The position numbers and the translations under genes were made by a program. From Aradus depressus (taxonomy: Eukaryota; Arthropoda; Insecta; Hemiptera; Aradidae): a stretch of 64,000 nt of DNA. The notes beneath the pieces are model-generated. The model saw only the letters and a program-made list of their open reading frames with translations. It did not search any database and had not been told where the DNA came from. The stretch lies in NCBI GenBank assembly GCA_963662175.1, contig OY759221.1, positions 22,121,027 to 22,185,026 on the forward strand. Direction: 5' to 3'. Positions 10,069 to 20,800 of the stretch are shown one piece after another; positions within the stretch are counted from its first letter, which is position 1; each line of letters begins with the position of its first letter.

Positions 10069-10802
10069 CAAGGGGTGATCAAAAATTTCTAGGACTCATT
10101 TTTAAAAATTTATTAAAAAAAGGACAAGTTAATTGGACATTATTCCCTTTAAAGTACTCCCCTTGGAAAGTTATTTTTTTTCCACCGCCGTTTCCACTGC
10201 TGGAAGGACCCTGAGAACTCATCTTCTGGAATGATGTTCAGCTTCTCCAGCGATTTTTCTTTAATTTCGTCAGTTGAGTGAAATCTCTTCCCTTTTAACG
10301 GTCTCTTGAGTTTCGGAAACGGTGGTGCAGCACCCACTCCCCACTTCGCCACGACTCAGATCTCTTTCTCCTCACAGCCTCGCGAAAATTCTAGGTAGGT
10401 AACGAAAACTATCAATTGTCTCACCTCGTGGAAGAAATTCGTAGTAGACAACACCCTTCCAGTCGAAGAAAACAGTGAGCATGACCTTGATGGGCATCCT
10501 GAACGAGGATTGTCTTCTGACGATATCCGGCCTTATTTGAACCTCTTGTACCACCTCATGACACCGTGATCGACTCAGATATTCATCTCCAAAAGCCTCT
10601 TGAAACATCTGAAAAGTTTCTGTAAAGGTTTTACTCAACTTCACACTAAACATGACACAAACGCGTTGCTCTTCTTGTAGAAAATCTCCAAAAACATCTG
10701 AGTTCAGGAAGAGTCACAACAAATAATGCTGCCAACCGTACCGCTCTCCGACGCAATCCGCGCGCAATCCAAAAAGTCCTGGAACTTTTTGATCACTGTG
10801 TG
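10069..10802. mobile_element. Deleted mariner-type element
   Basis: The terminal repeats share GTGATCAAAAA: left 'caaggggtgatcaaaaa' after a TA at 10067, right '...tttttgatcactgtg' ending at about 10800. Between them, the minus strand holds two pieces of a mariner transposase. At about 730 bp the element is shorter than an autonomous mariner (about 1.3 kb), so it is internally deleted and inactive. Confidence 0.7.
10149..10653 (-). pseudogene. Mariner transposase remnant (two pieces, frameshifted)
   Basis: The piece at 10372-10653 begins with a helix-turn-helix-like N-terminal segment (FQMFQEAFGDEYLSRSRCHE). It then jumps to the start of the catalytic core (VMLTVFFDWKGVVYYEFLP), in which the first catalytic Asp of the DDD triad sits in FFDW. 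The piece at 10149-10352, in another frame, is the C-terminal part (PFPKLKRPLKGKRFHS and a Trp/Lys-rich end). The middle of the core, including the later Asp residues, is missing. Both pieces lie inside the paired terminal repeats. The frame change and deletion make it a pseudogene; the irritans-type assignment is from memory of the family. Confidence 0.75.
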
Positions 10803-11899
10803 TCCAGCTCAAGAGGCAGGTTCCTGGAGGAGCACTAGGACTCACTTCCAAGGATACTGGACATGACCATCCCTACACTGATCACCAGTGTCTATTCTTC
10901 CTTTATGAAAACATTTGGACAATTTACTGACCATTGAAGTTCAATCTTATTCTTGATTAATTGCAGGGGTGGGTTTTGTACCCATATTACCTAAAGCCTC
11001 ATATAACAACCCCTCGCAAGTTTTTAACTACCTATTCTCATACCTCTTTAATGAAGCATAGGATCATTTCGAAGCTCTGTTTCTTCAATACATCTGGGTT
11101 GAGGAACTCCATCGGAGATGTGAATAACCTTCGCATTCACCCAGTGTAGCGTGGTTTCCTTCATCACTTCACCACTACTCTTTTTCATCCTTGGGGTAGT
11201 CGGACAACCTAAATTCCGGGTAATTTTTTACTGAATACATAACTTCCCCTATACTTATATATCTGGGTTGCTGACCCCTGCCTGCTGTAGGACATGTTAG
11301 TTTTCTGACCCACACTGAAGGAGCTCTGACTATTCTTGTATTACGTAACCAGTCAGTCTCCGTTGGCATTCTTCTATTTATCTCGTTAAACTTTTGATAG
11401 TCCAGAACAGCTGGGTTCTCCCCACTCTCTGTCTTGACAGTTTTTTCTAAAGCCTAGAACTCACATTCAATTTTTAGTTGTGGAACTGCGCAATATTTTG
11501 ATCCACCCATGGCTAAACAAATAACAATATTTTGTCTCGAAAATAATATCGATAAGCAATATCAGCACACCAAGTACCGATAAATCGAATTACGAGTGAT
11601 AAAATATAAAAATTTGAGGCGAATTTGATTGGAAATGTAATAAGGAACCTTTTTGATGAGGGCAATTTTTTTGATAGGACTAATCGTTTTTGTGTTAATC
11701 AAGGAAACTTCTAAAAAAATGGGTTTTAAGACGTCATTTATCTCGCAACCGGGTGACCTTTGAAAAAATATTTTTTATACAAAATGTGCCTTTTACTTTT
11801 CACTACAATTTTTATTTGAAGAGATTTCTATTAAGTCATGAATATAAGCAGTAACTTGTAAAATGTATTTAGGCCCCGAAGTAAAGTGGTCTTTATTTT
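10803..11899. other. Stretch without recognised gene
   Basis: Contains the right member of the direct repeat (10966-11055) and an open frame on the minus strand (11175-11369) that I cannot assign. The sequence at 11840-11895 ('atttaggccccgaagtaaag') matches 1945-1975, so it includes another dispersed repeat. Confidence 0.35.
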
Positions 11900-12175
11900 G
11901 GTTATGTTAGGTTTTATAACTCATGCCCGGGCTTTAACTACGAGGTCATATTGCCTACTACCAGAGTCCTAAATTTTGCCTACCCTAAATTTTTATTCAC
12001 CTAGAGCAGGGGTCTTTAACGAGTACCTGACATCGTAAAGGCTCGGAACCATCGCTCAATGTCCCATCCGAAGGACGGCGTGCTTAAGTTTATTTTACCT
12101 CTCAGATAAAATAAACTAAGAGCCGTGGTCGGGTTTCGAAGGCAAGCACGCATACCACTGAACTACCGGCGCCCT
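11900..12175 (-). mobile_element. SINE-A copy with internal deletion
   Basis: The tail-side 'ttaggttttataactcatgc' and head-side 'ctaccggcgccctc' are both present. About 60 bp of body between 'ctactaccagag' and 'tcctaaattttgcc' are missing. Confidence 0.8.
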
Positions 12176-12662
12176 CTGTTTTTATTTCATTTCGGAAAAC
12201 TCATTAATCGTATTTACGACTGATTAGATAACTTCCTCTAATTCGTATTCACTCGTACGAGTTCCTCGTAAATGGTTATTCATGAAAAAAATGGAAGTAT
12301 TTAAGATGGTTGTGACCGGACAAGGTCTACCAACTTATGGTGGGAGAAAGTAGGGCGAGCAGGTAAACTCACACTAACACAATGGCATTTATAGGACCGT
12401 TATCATCTTTCTTTCGGGCCGATGGGTTGGCAACACTGCATCGGCAAACAGGAGAAATTGTGTTTGCCCATAATTCTAGTTGAGTACTTTCAAATGTGTC
12501 ATCTTCTGTTTCGGTGGCCTCCATGGAGATGTTGTGGAACTGAACTGACTAATTAACGAAAACTTAGAGATTTCTGTCTCTGTGTGGATATTTAGGAAGT
12601 TACTTATAAAAAAGGAAACGTAAGTACATTTCAGTGCTTATTTCTGGAATACTGTCGTTATT

Positions 12663-12762
12663 GTGACTCCAGGCTTTTAACTACAACATATCGCCCACTA
12701 CCAAAGGGCTCTTTCGTCGCTCGGGTAGGTATGATCATGACTCTACTGTGGGAGTCCTAAAT
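12663..12762 (-). mobile_element. SINE-A fragment
   Basis: Short 3' piece: 'ggcttttaactacaa', 'ctctttcgtcgctc', 'tgtgggagtcctaaat'. Confidence 0.65.
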
Positions 12763-12791
12763 GTAATAAACTTACTTTACTTTCCCTGGCG

Positions 12792-13040
12792 CTACGTTCC
12801 TTGTAGAAGCTGGGCCTCCGCAACAATCTTCTGCAATTCTTCTCTATCCTTGGCCTCCCGTCTCCATCTTCTCACACCCATCGTTCTGAGGTCGTCCTCC
12901 AGCCAACGTAAGCGGGGTCTACCTCTTCTTCTTTGTCCAGGGTGTCCCTCCAGTATCCTCCTCGGCAATCTGTTTGGTTCCATCCTCTGTAAATGCCCCA
13001 GCCATCGCAGATTTAATAAACTTATAATTCTTAAAAACAA
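12792..13040 (-). pseudogene. LINE reverse-transcriptase C-terminal fragment
   Basis: The minus-strand frame has LRWLGHLQRMEPNRLPRR, a GRPRLRWLEDD segment and a WRREAKDRE segment. This RWxGHxxRM...GRPxxRW...W...AxDR order is the usual C-terminal end of many arthropod LINE polyproteins (RTE/CR1-like endonuclease-reverse transcriptases). About 82 residues are open but the rest of the polymerase is absent, so this is a 5'-truncated insertion. Confidence 0.7.
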
Positions 13041-13084
13041 ACTTATTTTTTGAAATATTGTCTACTTCGCAAAAATGTATACAT

Positions 13085-13225
13085 AAACTATCGATTTAGG
13101 AGCCCCTATATAAGTCAACTATTGAATATTAGCTCAAACGGTCGACTGGTTTTGGAGGGGGTAGCGAAAAGTTAGTTGATTAATTTGTTCTGGGGAAGTA
13201 ACATTGCCTGTGATTCACCGACCAC
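13085..13225 (+). repeat. Repeat family C fragment
   Basis: Contains 'tcaactattgaatatt', 'gtcgactggttttgga', 'attaatttgttctggggaag' and 'gtgattcaccgaccac', all family C phrases. Confidence 0.6.
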
Positions 13226-13424
13226 TTTTTTCTTGTTTAGTATTATCAAAAATGAAAATTTTTTGTTTTTTATTAACTTTACCACCCTTTGACCATATAA
13301 AGCAAATATTTCAGAACAAACAACTTCCTAACTGTAAAGCCACAGATTTCTTAGTTGAAATTCCAACCACTTCCTTAGTTACCGGATTTACCTAAAGAAT
13401 GATTCGCACTCAGCAAACTTGCCT

Positions 13425-13655
13425 TACTCTAGAGCGATCTTTCGTCAATCTGGTGGACAAGAGACGCAACTCTACTATGAGTACCTGACATCGTACAGGC
13501 TCGGCTCCATCGCATTACATCCCATTCGAAGGATTGTATGCTTAAGTTTATTTTACCTCCCAGATTAAATAAACTAAGGGCCTTTGGACGGGTTTCGAAC
13601 CCATGTTCTTGAGCTCAGTAAGCAAGCACGAATACCACTGCGCTACCGGCATCCA
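13425..13655 (-). mobile_element. SINE-A copy (diverged)
   Basis: Body and head are recognisable: 'gagtacctgacatcgtacag', 'cgggtttcgaacccatg' and 'ccactgcgctaccgg'. The tail is missing. Confidence 0.75.
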
Positions 13656-14117
13656 CACATGTAGGACTGTTCAGTGGCATGTTTATTCATGGATTCATCA
13701 TTCGAAGTGCCAAATTCGATTCTTGCCACGAATGTTTAGTGCTGAATCACATCATATTACTGTTGATCTATGACATCAGCCGGTACTCAAATGGCTAGGG
13801 AACAGACCGGAAATTATCAAAAACATGTTTTAATAATTGAAATAATATTTACATTCCTTAAACCATAACATATAACATAGTAATAGGATATGTCATGTAA
13901 TATCAAAATAGCATATAAATTATATATATATCAACCTATATTAAATCTTAGAATATAAACACATACGAGATGAATAATAATAATTATGATCAGAAATAAA
14001 TAAATATTAGAAAAATAAGTGATTAAAAATTTCCTAATATTAATGAATAAAGTATATTATATTTTTAATTATAAATATTATTATTATTTTTTCTTCCACG
14101 ATCATATTTATCCACGG
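13656..14117. other. Stretch without recognised gene
   Basis: AT-rich, no convincing frame or element. Confidence 0.4.
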
Positions 14118-14416
14118 TCATATCGCCTACTACCAGAGCGCTCTTTCATCATTCTGGTGGACACGAGTCCTATTCTATTATGAGAGTCCTAAATTTTGCC
14201 TACCCTGAATTTTTATTCACCTAGGGTAGGGGTCTTTAACGAATACCTGACATCGTACAGGCTGGGGATCATCGCTTAACGTCCCATCCGAAGGACGGCG
14301 TGTTTAAGTTTATTTGACCTCCCAGATAAAATAAACTAAGGGCCTCGATCGGATTTCGAACCCACGTTCTTGAGCTCATAAGTCAAGCGCATACCACTGA
14401 TCTACCTGCGCCCTCT
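14118..14416 (-). mobile_element. SINE-A copy
   Basis: Nearly full body from 'catatcgcctactaccag' through the head 'gatctacctgcgccctc'. The terminal CCTAA tail is absent. Confidence 0.8.
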
Positions 14417-14779
14417 GTAAATAAATGATTTGAAGTTCATGTATTGTGTACGGATAATAATCATAGAGGAAGAAGATGAAATCACTGTATTGTTTAAACA
14501 AGTATTATTTGTCTGACTGTGATTAGACCAAATAGCAGGGAGTTGAACGGATGCTAGCGATTATTTGGGGATATTGTACACATTAATGATGAGCTGGAGC
14601 AAGGTTAGACTGTTGCTCAGTAGCTGCTCTATATCTGTGATTAGGTCTGCTACATATCCGAGAGCGGATACTTCAATAGAAGGGGGAGACCCTGGTTCTT
14701 ATTAGGACACAATAGGGGGGAGCGTAACGAAGAGAGGAGGCAATATAGTCACATAGGACGGGGTTATAATAGGCTCTAC

Positions 14780-15232
14780 ACCGGAGTATTCGTGGCTGTA
14801 GCAAGGTACGCTGCTGCTGGTTGGTGGAATCGCCCCACGAAACGGTAGCCCATGATTCTTTTGCAAGCCCAGAGAGCAGCCCTTTTAAGGGCAACAAGAG
14901 CTTATCGAACTGTCTCTACAGGTATTGGCCGGAGCTTCACCCATAGACTTCATCTTGGATGGTGCTGTTGCCTTATATCACTGTAGACGCAATATGCCTT
15001 TAGGAGCAGATATTGATGAGCCCTTACGCCTAGCTCTGGAGCAGCAGGTGAGCGGACAGTCCAGACCAGAGCGTTGCAAGGACATTGCCCAGGAACGGAT
15101 AGTAGAAAAATGGCAACAACGTTGGCCACGAAGTTCGGATGGCCGAACGACTTATGGATATTTTCTGGGTGTCCAGGCCTTGACTCGACGTGGGTACAGC
15201 CTGACCACTGGATGTCTCAGATATTATCACAT
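14780..15232 (+). pseudogene. R1-like LINE reverse-transcriptase C-terminal remnant, frameshifted
   Basis: Upstream frame: RAALLRATRAYRTVST, preceded by one in-frame stop. The frame then shifts near 14921 and continues as VLAGASPIDF, with CRRNMPLGADID, an RPERCKD segment and WQQRWPRSSDGRTTYGYF. The AYRTVST..LxVLAGxxPxDL order and the W..RW..s..Grwt.....p pattern are typical of R1-type LINEs just after the polymerase. The frameshift, stop and lack of the polymerase core show a dead, truncated copy. Confidence 0.7.
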
Positions 15233-15259
15233 TAATATGTATATATGTATAGACAATTA

Positions 15260-16390
15260 GGCGATTGGAAATTTATTGAGGAACATTTTTAGTGAGAACC
15301 AATTATTTTATAGGATTATATATGTGGTCACAGGGAATAAATTGGTAAGTCTAAACTTTTCAGGGCAGCACTTTTTTACTTTTGCATTAGTCGTGTAAAT
15401 CCAGTTTTTTGAATAAATAAATTGTGTTTGCATCATTATTAATCATATACCTTCTAAATCTTTAGGAGTGAATGAAAATGAATATTGTTAATCCTTTCTT
15501 GGATTTTTCCTTAGTTACATCATTCCCCATCACTTACCTAATTATTGACCACACTTACCTAATTTCTATACACACTTAACCTAATTATTAACCATACGTT
15601 TTGAAATACTCGTGAATGATGCCTCTCTAAAGTTGAGCCAGTTGATTTAACCGAAAACACCCTCTTCACTTGGAATAGTCTACCGTAGTGAATAAATGGT
15701 TAAACACAATTATACGAGAAACCAAGAAACCATCATCTTTATAATTCCGAAAGTATTAGAGTTCTGAGTTCCCAACTTCTTCACAGTGCGCAGATGGCTT
15801 GGGAGATGATCACAGTACACTTACATTTTAGCCATTTCTCGACTTAACTACTTATTCCCTATGACCTTAGATATATAAATATAATTTCCAAGGTCATCTG
15901 GTGGTTAATTTATTGTTGTCATTTATAATTAATTAAATTATGTTGACTTGATGTCTAAGCATTCGTTGTCAATCTTCCTTTTTCTTTACTAAGGTGTTTG
16001 TATCGTCTCAAGAAAGGCTTCTTAGATATGCGACCTAACTAGAAGACTTAGAGATGCATGGATACAGTATCGATTTACAGGGATATTCAAACAATAGAAA
16101 TTCTACCTCCTCACAGTAATCATTATCTCTTAACATATTAATTTCTTTTTTTCAGAATTATTCAGTGCTGTACGTTACATAGAGAAGATCCCAGGGGTTA
16201 AAAAAATACCACTTATATTTTTTACTTCCCCAGCTATGCAATCAGTCAAAATTCAATTTCGAGTTTTCAATGAAATTTCATGTTTACCGAGACAAAAAAA
16301 AAATTCCTGCAATATTAGTTTATTTTCAATAAAAATTGCCACTAGAGATGGGCGATAATCGATAGAACTATTGATAGTCCAAGTAAGTAG
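15260..16390. other. Stretch without recognised gene
   Basis: No credible exon or RNA. A repeat C terminal phrase, 'tacttccccagctatgcaat', lies at 16222-16241. An ATCGATAG-rich phrase, shared with about 21820-21900 and 22690, lies near 16350. Confidence 0.4.
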
Positions 16391-16395
16391 TATCG

Positions 16396-16839
16396 ATATT
16401 AATTTTTTATTCATTACGAAATGTTTATTTATATAATATATATAGAGGGCGCCGGTAGCTCAGTGGTATGCGAGCTTGACTTCTGAGCTCAAGGTCGTGG
16501 GTTCGTAGCCCGACCGAGGCCCTTAGTTTATTTTATCTGGGAGGTAAAATAAACTTAAGCACGCCGTCCTTCGGATGGGACGTTAAGCGATGGTCCCGAG
16601 CCTGTACGATGTCAGGTACTCGTTAAAGACCTCTACCCTAGATAAATAAAAATTTAGGGTAGGCAAAAATTTAGGACTCCCATAGTAGAGTCGGGCTCAT
16701 GTCCACCAGAGTGACGAAAGAGCTCTCTGGTAGTAGGCGATATGACCTCGTAGTTGAAGCCCGGGCATGAGTCATAAAACCTAACCTAACCTAACCTAAT
16801 ATATATATGAACATTTCGTAATGAAGAAAAAATTAATAT
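16396..16839. repeat. Inverted repeat split at its centre by SINE-A
   Basis: The left arm (16396-16425) and right arm (16810-16839) pair at 29 of 30 positions (atattaattttttattcatt... against its complement). The only large sequence between them is the SINE-A at 16445-16797. Before that insertion they formed a short AT-rich hairpin. Confidence 0.7.
16445..16797 (+). mobile_element. SINE-A full-length copy, (CCTAA)4 tail, 10-bp target duplication
   Basis: The head 'gagggcgccggtagctcagt', full body and a clean tail of four CCTAA units are present. It is flanked by 'aatatatata' at 16435-16444 and 16798-16807. Confidence 0.9.
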
Positions 16840-16864
16840 AGAAAATATTATTTTTTTTTAATTT

Positions 16865-17206
16865 GAGGGCTCCGGTAGCTCAGTGGTATGCGTGCTTGAC
16901 TTCTGAGCTCAAGAACGTGGGTTCGTAACCCGACTGATGCCTTTAGTTTATTTTTCCCGGGAGGGGAAATAAACTTAAGCACGCCGTCCTTCGGATGGGA
17001 CGTTAAGCGATGGACCCGAGCCAATGTCAGGTACTCGTTAAAGACCCCTATCCTAGGTGAATAAAAATTTAGGGTAGGCAAAATTTAGGACTCCCACAGT
17101 AGAGTCGGGCTCATGTCCACCAGAGTGACGAAAGAGCGCTCAGGTAGTAGGCGATATGACCTCGTAGTTAAATCCCGGGCATGAGTTATAAAACCTAACC
17201 TAACCT
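16865..17206 (+). mobile_element. SINE-A full-length copy
   Basis: The head 'gagggctccggtagctcagt', full body and tail 'aacctaacctaacc' are present. It begins only 67 bp after the preceding SINE-A, in the same orientation. A target duplication is not clear because the flanks are T-rich. Confidence 0.85.
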
Positions 17207-17250
17207 ATATTTTTTCAAAAGAAGTTGTATAATTTTCAACACATATTAAT

Positions 17251-17457
17251 GGGAGCCATGGTGGCCGTGCGGGCTAGAGCGTAGGGCTTTGGTCTCATGG
17301 TCTCACTTTGGTTTGCGGGTTCGAATCCCGTCCTGGAGTGAGTTTTATTTCATAGATAGAACTCCCTCCCGGGGCCTTGGATGTCGTAAATAACTAGATA
17401 ACACAGTGACATGGCTAATATGCATCAAACATAAGGCCAAAAAAAAAAAAAAAAAAT
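17251..17457 (+). mobile_element. SINE-B full-length copy
   Basis: tRNA-derived SINE. The A-box-like 'tggccgtgcgggctagag' and exact B box 'ggttcgaatcc' are separated by a long variable-arm-like segment, suggesting a Ser- or Leu-type tRNA ancestor. The body includes 'ataactagataacac' and 'cataaggcc', followed by a poly-A tail. Confidence 0.85.
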
Positions 17458-17735
17458 AATCAACTTTGATTGTCCCTAGAAATATTTGAATATTTGAATT
17501 AACGCTTGCCACTTGTGAACACAATACCTAATATAGAGGGCTAAAGCAGAAAGATAATTCTATTATGATTCTATGAAGGCCCTTCTTCCAACAAACTCCT
17601 TCCCCTTATTATTTGTCTTCTTTCCATTTCTTCATCATATGTTTCTATTTAACTCTATTTATCAGTTCCGAGTTAGTGTGTTGGACTTGGAAATATGAAG
17701 CGTAGCGTCTTCATTTCATTATACCGCCAAAATTG

Positions 17736-17888
17736 GACGTGTGGAAGTTTTTTATCAAACAGGATGATGGGAAAAGTGCTAAATGTACTTTGTGCAAAGT
17801 TTTATTCAAAACTAGTTCCAACTAATCCAATTTAAGGGATCACCTCTTGAGACGCCACCAGAAACTTATATTTCCTCAATTGTAAATA
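17736..17888 (+). pseudogene. BED zinc-finger remnant of a hAT transposase
   Basis: One frame gives VWKFFIKQDDGKSAKCTLCK, then SNLRDHLLRRH after one in-frame stop. The CxxC...HxxxxH spacing and the SNLRxHL motif are those of the BED finger at the N terminus of hAT transposases and ZBED genes. No RNase-H-like core follows, and the frame ends at TAA near 17888. A broken hAT fragment is the simplest reading. Confidence 0.65.
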
Positions 17889-17889
17889 A

Positions 17890-18890
17890 TTTTTTGGTAT
17901 AGTTTTATATAAGTTGTTGATTGAAATACAAATTGTTGAATCTAAAGCCATTGCATCTACTTGATTATCTACAATAGGTGTTTTTGAACTAATTTGTTAT
18001 TATTCTTGCCAAGTGTTATACTTAACGCGATTATTTTCGAACAGAAACTAATATAGCAGGCTATAAACTATAAATAAACTAATATGGCAGCCTATGTTCC
18101 AAATAACTAAATAATTTGATCAAACAGTAGTTTGACTATCATGGGGCAGAATAGAAGTTTGGATTTGAGCCACCGTTTCCTAGTGGTTATTATGACGACG
18201 GTTGGCTCCCTGCCTATTTTTGTTGTTACTCTTTATTTTAGTGCAATATGTAGGAACTTTTGTAAACAAAGTGTGTTATCATAAGTGCATTTAAATTCGA
18301 GACTTAGCTTATATGGTGTTAAGCTTATACTTAAGAATTGTTTTTGGGTCCCCAACTTTCAGAGGTCAACTCAGGGATCAGAGGGGGCTTTACTCCAAAA
18401 AAAAGTAACTGTCGATGAAATTAATGTATCGACATAAAATTTAGCATGGCACCTATTAGTTTTCAGCCAAATCGGATAAAGTAAAGGAGGAGGGGGGAGT
18501 AGAGGAGAGTTTTTATACACAAAAACCCTAATAACTGGTTATATAATGACTTAAAGACACGAAATGTTCTATGTGAATCCCAAGACCCAATTAAAACACC
18601 TTGCGAAATTTCAGCGATATGGAGCGTTAGGGAATTAAATGACAATCCAAACAGCCGTTAATGAGCTAGAACCTAATTTAATGCTGCGCCTCCCTCTCAT
18701 TCAGAATTTTGAGACGTCACCTAACGCATTTTTCATATGGGCAGATAGGAATGCTACATGTGATATTGCATGACAATCCAAACAGCAGTTAATAAGCTGT
18801 ATATATGTGATATTTCACATGTAACACCCTATAAGCCCAGTTTAAAAATAGGCAATCATCTCAAAATTTAATATCCTTAAAACGCTTACA
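17890..18890. other. Stretch with repeat C traces, no gene
   Basis: Repeat C phrases ('aatgtatcgacataaaattt', 'cagccaaatcgg') lie at 18424-18480. Nothing else is recognised. Confidence 0.4.
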
Positions 18891-18897
18891 CTTACAA

Positions 18898-19710
18898 AAG
18901 CCCGCCACACACGACTCAGCCGGCCTGTTCCCCAACCGAGAGGCCGGATGAGCCCACTGCTGCGCCGGAACATGTGATGGTTCATGTCTCGTCAGTTCAG
19001 TTCAGTTCAGTCCGTACCACGTTCCGCGAAATCAAGTAATTGTGCCAATCTTTCGGGGCAAACTTCAATTCATTTATCAAATTTATATGAGAGTATGTAC
19101 TTTTTGTTCCATGCCAAAATTAGCAAAAAACGGAACGATTATGGAATCACTTCGATGTCCGTCCGTCTATCACAGGCGATTTTCTCTGAAACTATTCGAC
19201 GTAAAATTTTTAAAATTTAGCACAGATAGAGTGTGGGATTTTTTAAAACATTTTTCGGGAAAAACGCTTAAAAATTACTGCCCCCCATTCTTATTACCAA
19301 AAGGATCAAATCTGAAAAACATAATGAACATGAATTAGGTTTAGATTGAGCCAAAATTATCAGGATTTAAAAATTCTATCGCGATCAATTGTTATAAAAA
19401 ATTTAATTGTTTATTTCCTTATAACTGGGGGGCTGATGGCACAGAATACTAATCGTGCAAGTATAGTTTGCACTTGACCGATTGTTTTAGCCACTCCTTA
19501 CACCAGGTTTTATTAATTTTAGTTTTTTACGCCCCTGGTTTTAAGCAACCACTAAACCAAGAACCGTGAGCACGTTATCCTCATTCATCTTGAAGACTGT
19601 CGTCAAGAACTGACAAGTTTCCCTGAACGTGTGTGAGGTCTTCCGTGATCAGGCGGACTGTACTGTTCAGGCCAAACGTACAGACCGGCCGGAACGTGTG
19701 TGGCGGGCTT
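18898..19710. mobile_element. MITE or deleted DNA transposon, 16-bp perfect terminal repeats
   Basis: AAGCCCGCCACACACG at 18898-18913 is repeated in inverted form at 19695-19710. Subterminal 'cggcc' blocks also mirror. The interior has no transposase. I could not find a convincing target duplication, so the superfamily is open. Confidence 0.65.
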
Positions 19711-20039
19711 AACTGGTGTGCAGGCTTCCATCATAGCTGAACAATGAACCTAAACTAAATAATTGTCTTAAACATTTCCTATCAAAGCCATTTATTGATT
19801 TATTCAACATCATTTTGGTAGTAGTAGATCAAACAGGGTTATCGAATAGAAATGGAACGAGTGTCGCGTGACCGATCGGTCAGTAGTTCTCAGAGATTGT
19901 CACAAAATTTTACATAATTTATACGACATACTAACCTTGAACCAGCATCATACTAAAACTTCTTTTGATGTCTTTGTTGACAGTAGGTAAACATTTAAGT
20001 CAATTTTCATTCTAACTTCCGCAGCTATACGAAGTATGT

Positions 20040-20300
20040 AATCTAGATACCAAATATGATAAAAAAAATTGTTGGTGAAACACTGGCAATGTACTTCTTC
20101 AGAACGAATTAATCAATTAACTTTTCGCACCTCCGCCAAAACCAGTCGACCGTTTGCGTTAATATTCAATAGTTGACTTACGTAGGGGCGCCTAAATCAT
20201 ACTAAACTTTCTTCCGTTAAATTCATTAAATCGGCAGTTATTAGGGTTTTTCATTTGAGCCCCCGCTCTAATCCTCTTTTCCTTCAGTCTATATCGCTGA
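20040..20300 (-). repeat. Repeat family C copy
   Basis: Reverse complement of the family phrases: 'ggtgaaacactggcaatgta', 'gaacgaattaatcaattaac', 'accagtcgaccgttt' and 'cagttattagggttttt'. Confidence 0.6.
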
Positions 20301-20629
20301 AATTTTACATGATGTCCCAGTGCCGTTTTAAGAATTTCGGAGGCCCTGTGGCAGACTTCTTCTGGGGGCCCGTAAATTATTGTTTCAATATTATCCTCAA
20401 CTTTATTTTTAATAATTTATATATTACACAAGAACATACTAGAATCTTATAGAATGTCATGCAATTTTCCTGCATGTTTCTCGAAATTGAAAGAAGTTTC
20501 TAGAAAAATCCAATAGATTCTCCCTTTTTCCAATTTATAGCTGTATACTTTTTTTGATCGAACCGGGCCCTGCTTCAGGGATAAATAGGCACTGTTATGT
20601 CCTCATTGGGTTGTGTCTTTAAATATGAA

Positions 20630-20800
20630 ATTTCATTTCGATACATTCATTACATCGACAGTTATTAGGGTTTTTGAGTTGAGCCCCCGCTCTGACCCCC
20701 CCCCCCCCCCCCCCCCCCACTTCCCTTCTGCAGATTTCGCTGAAAAATAATAAATGTCGTCCTTATGGAGTTTGGAATTCACATATGAAATTTTATGTGT
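20630..20800 (-). repeat. Repeat family C fragment with 23-nt poly-C tract
   Basis: 'tacattcattacatcgacag' and 'gagcccccgctctgacc' match other family C copies. An uninterrupted C tract runs 20696-20718 inside it. Confidence 0.55.

Noticed and set aside
12748..13053. 101-codon frame (+)
   Set aside because: It is the complement of the LINE C-terminal fragment on the minus strand, which carries the recognisable motifs.
17251..17340. Genuine Ser/Leu tRNA gene
   Set aside because: The same head plus body plus poly-A is repeated at 22359 and elsewhere; acceptor stem ends do not pair convincingly.
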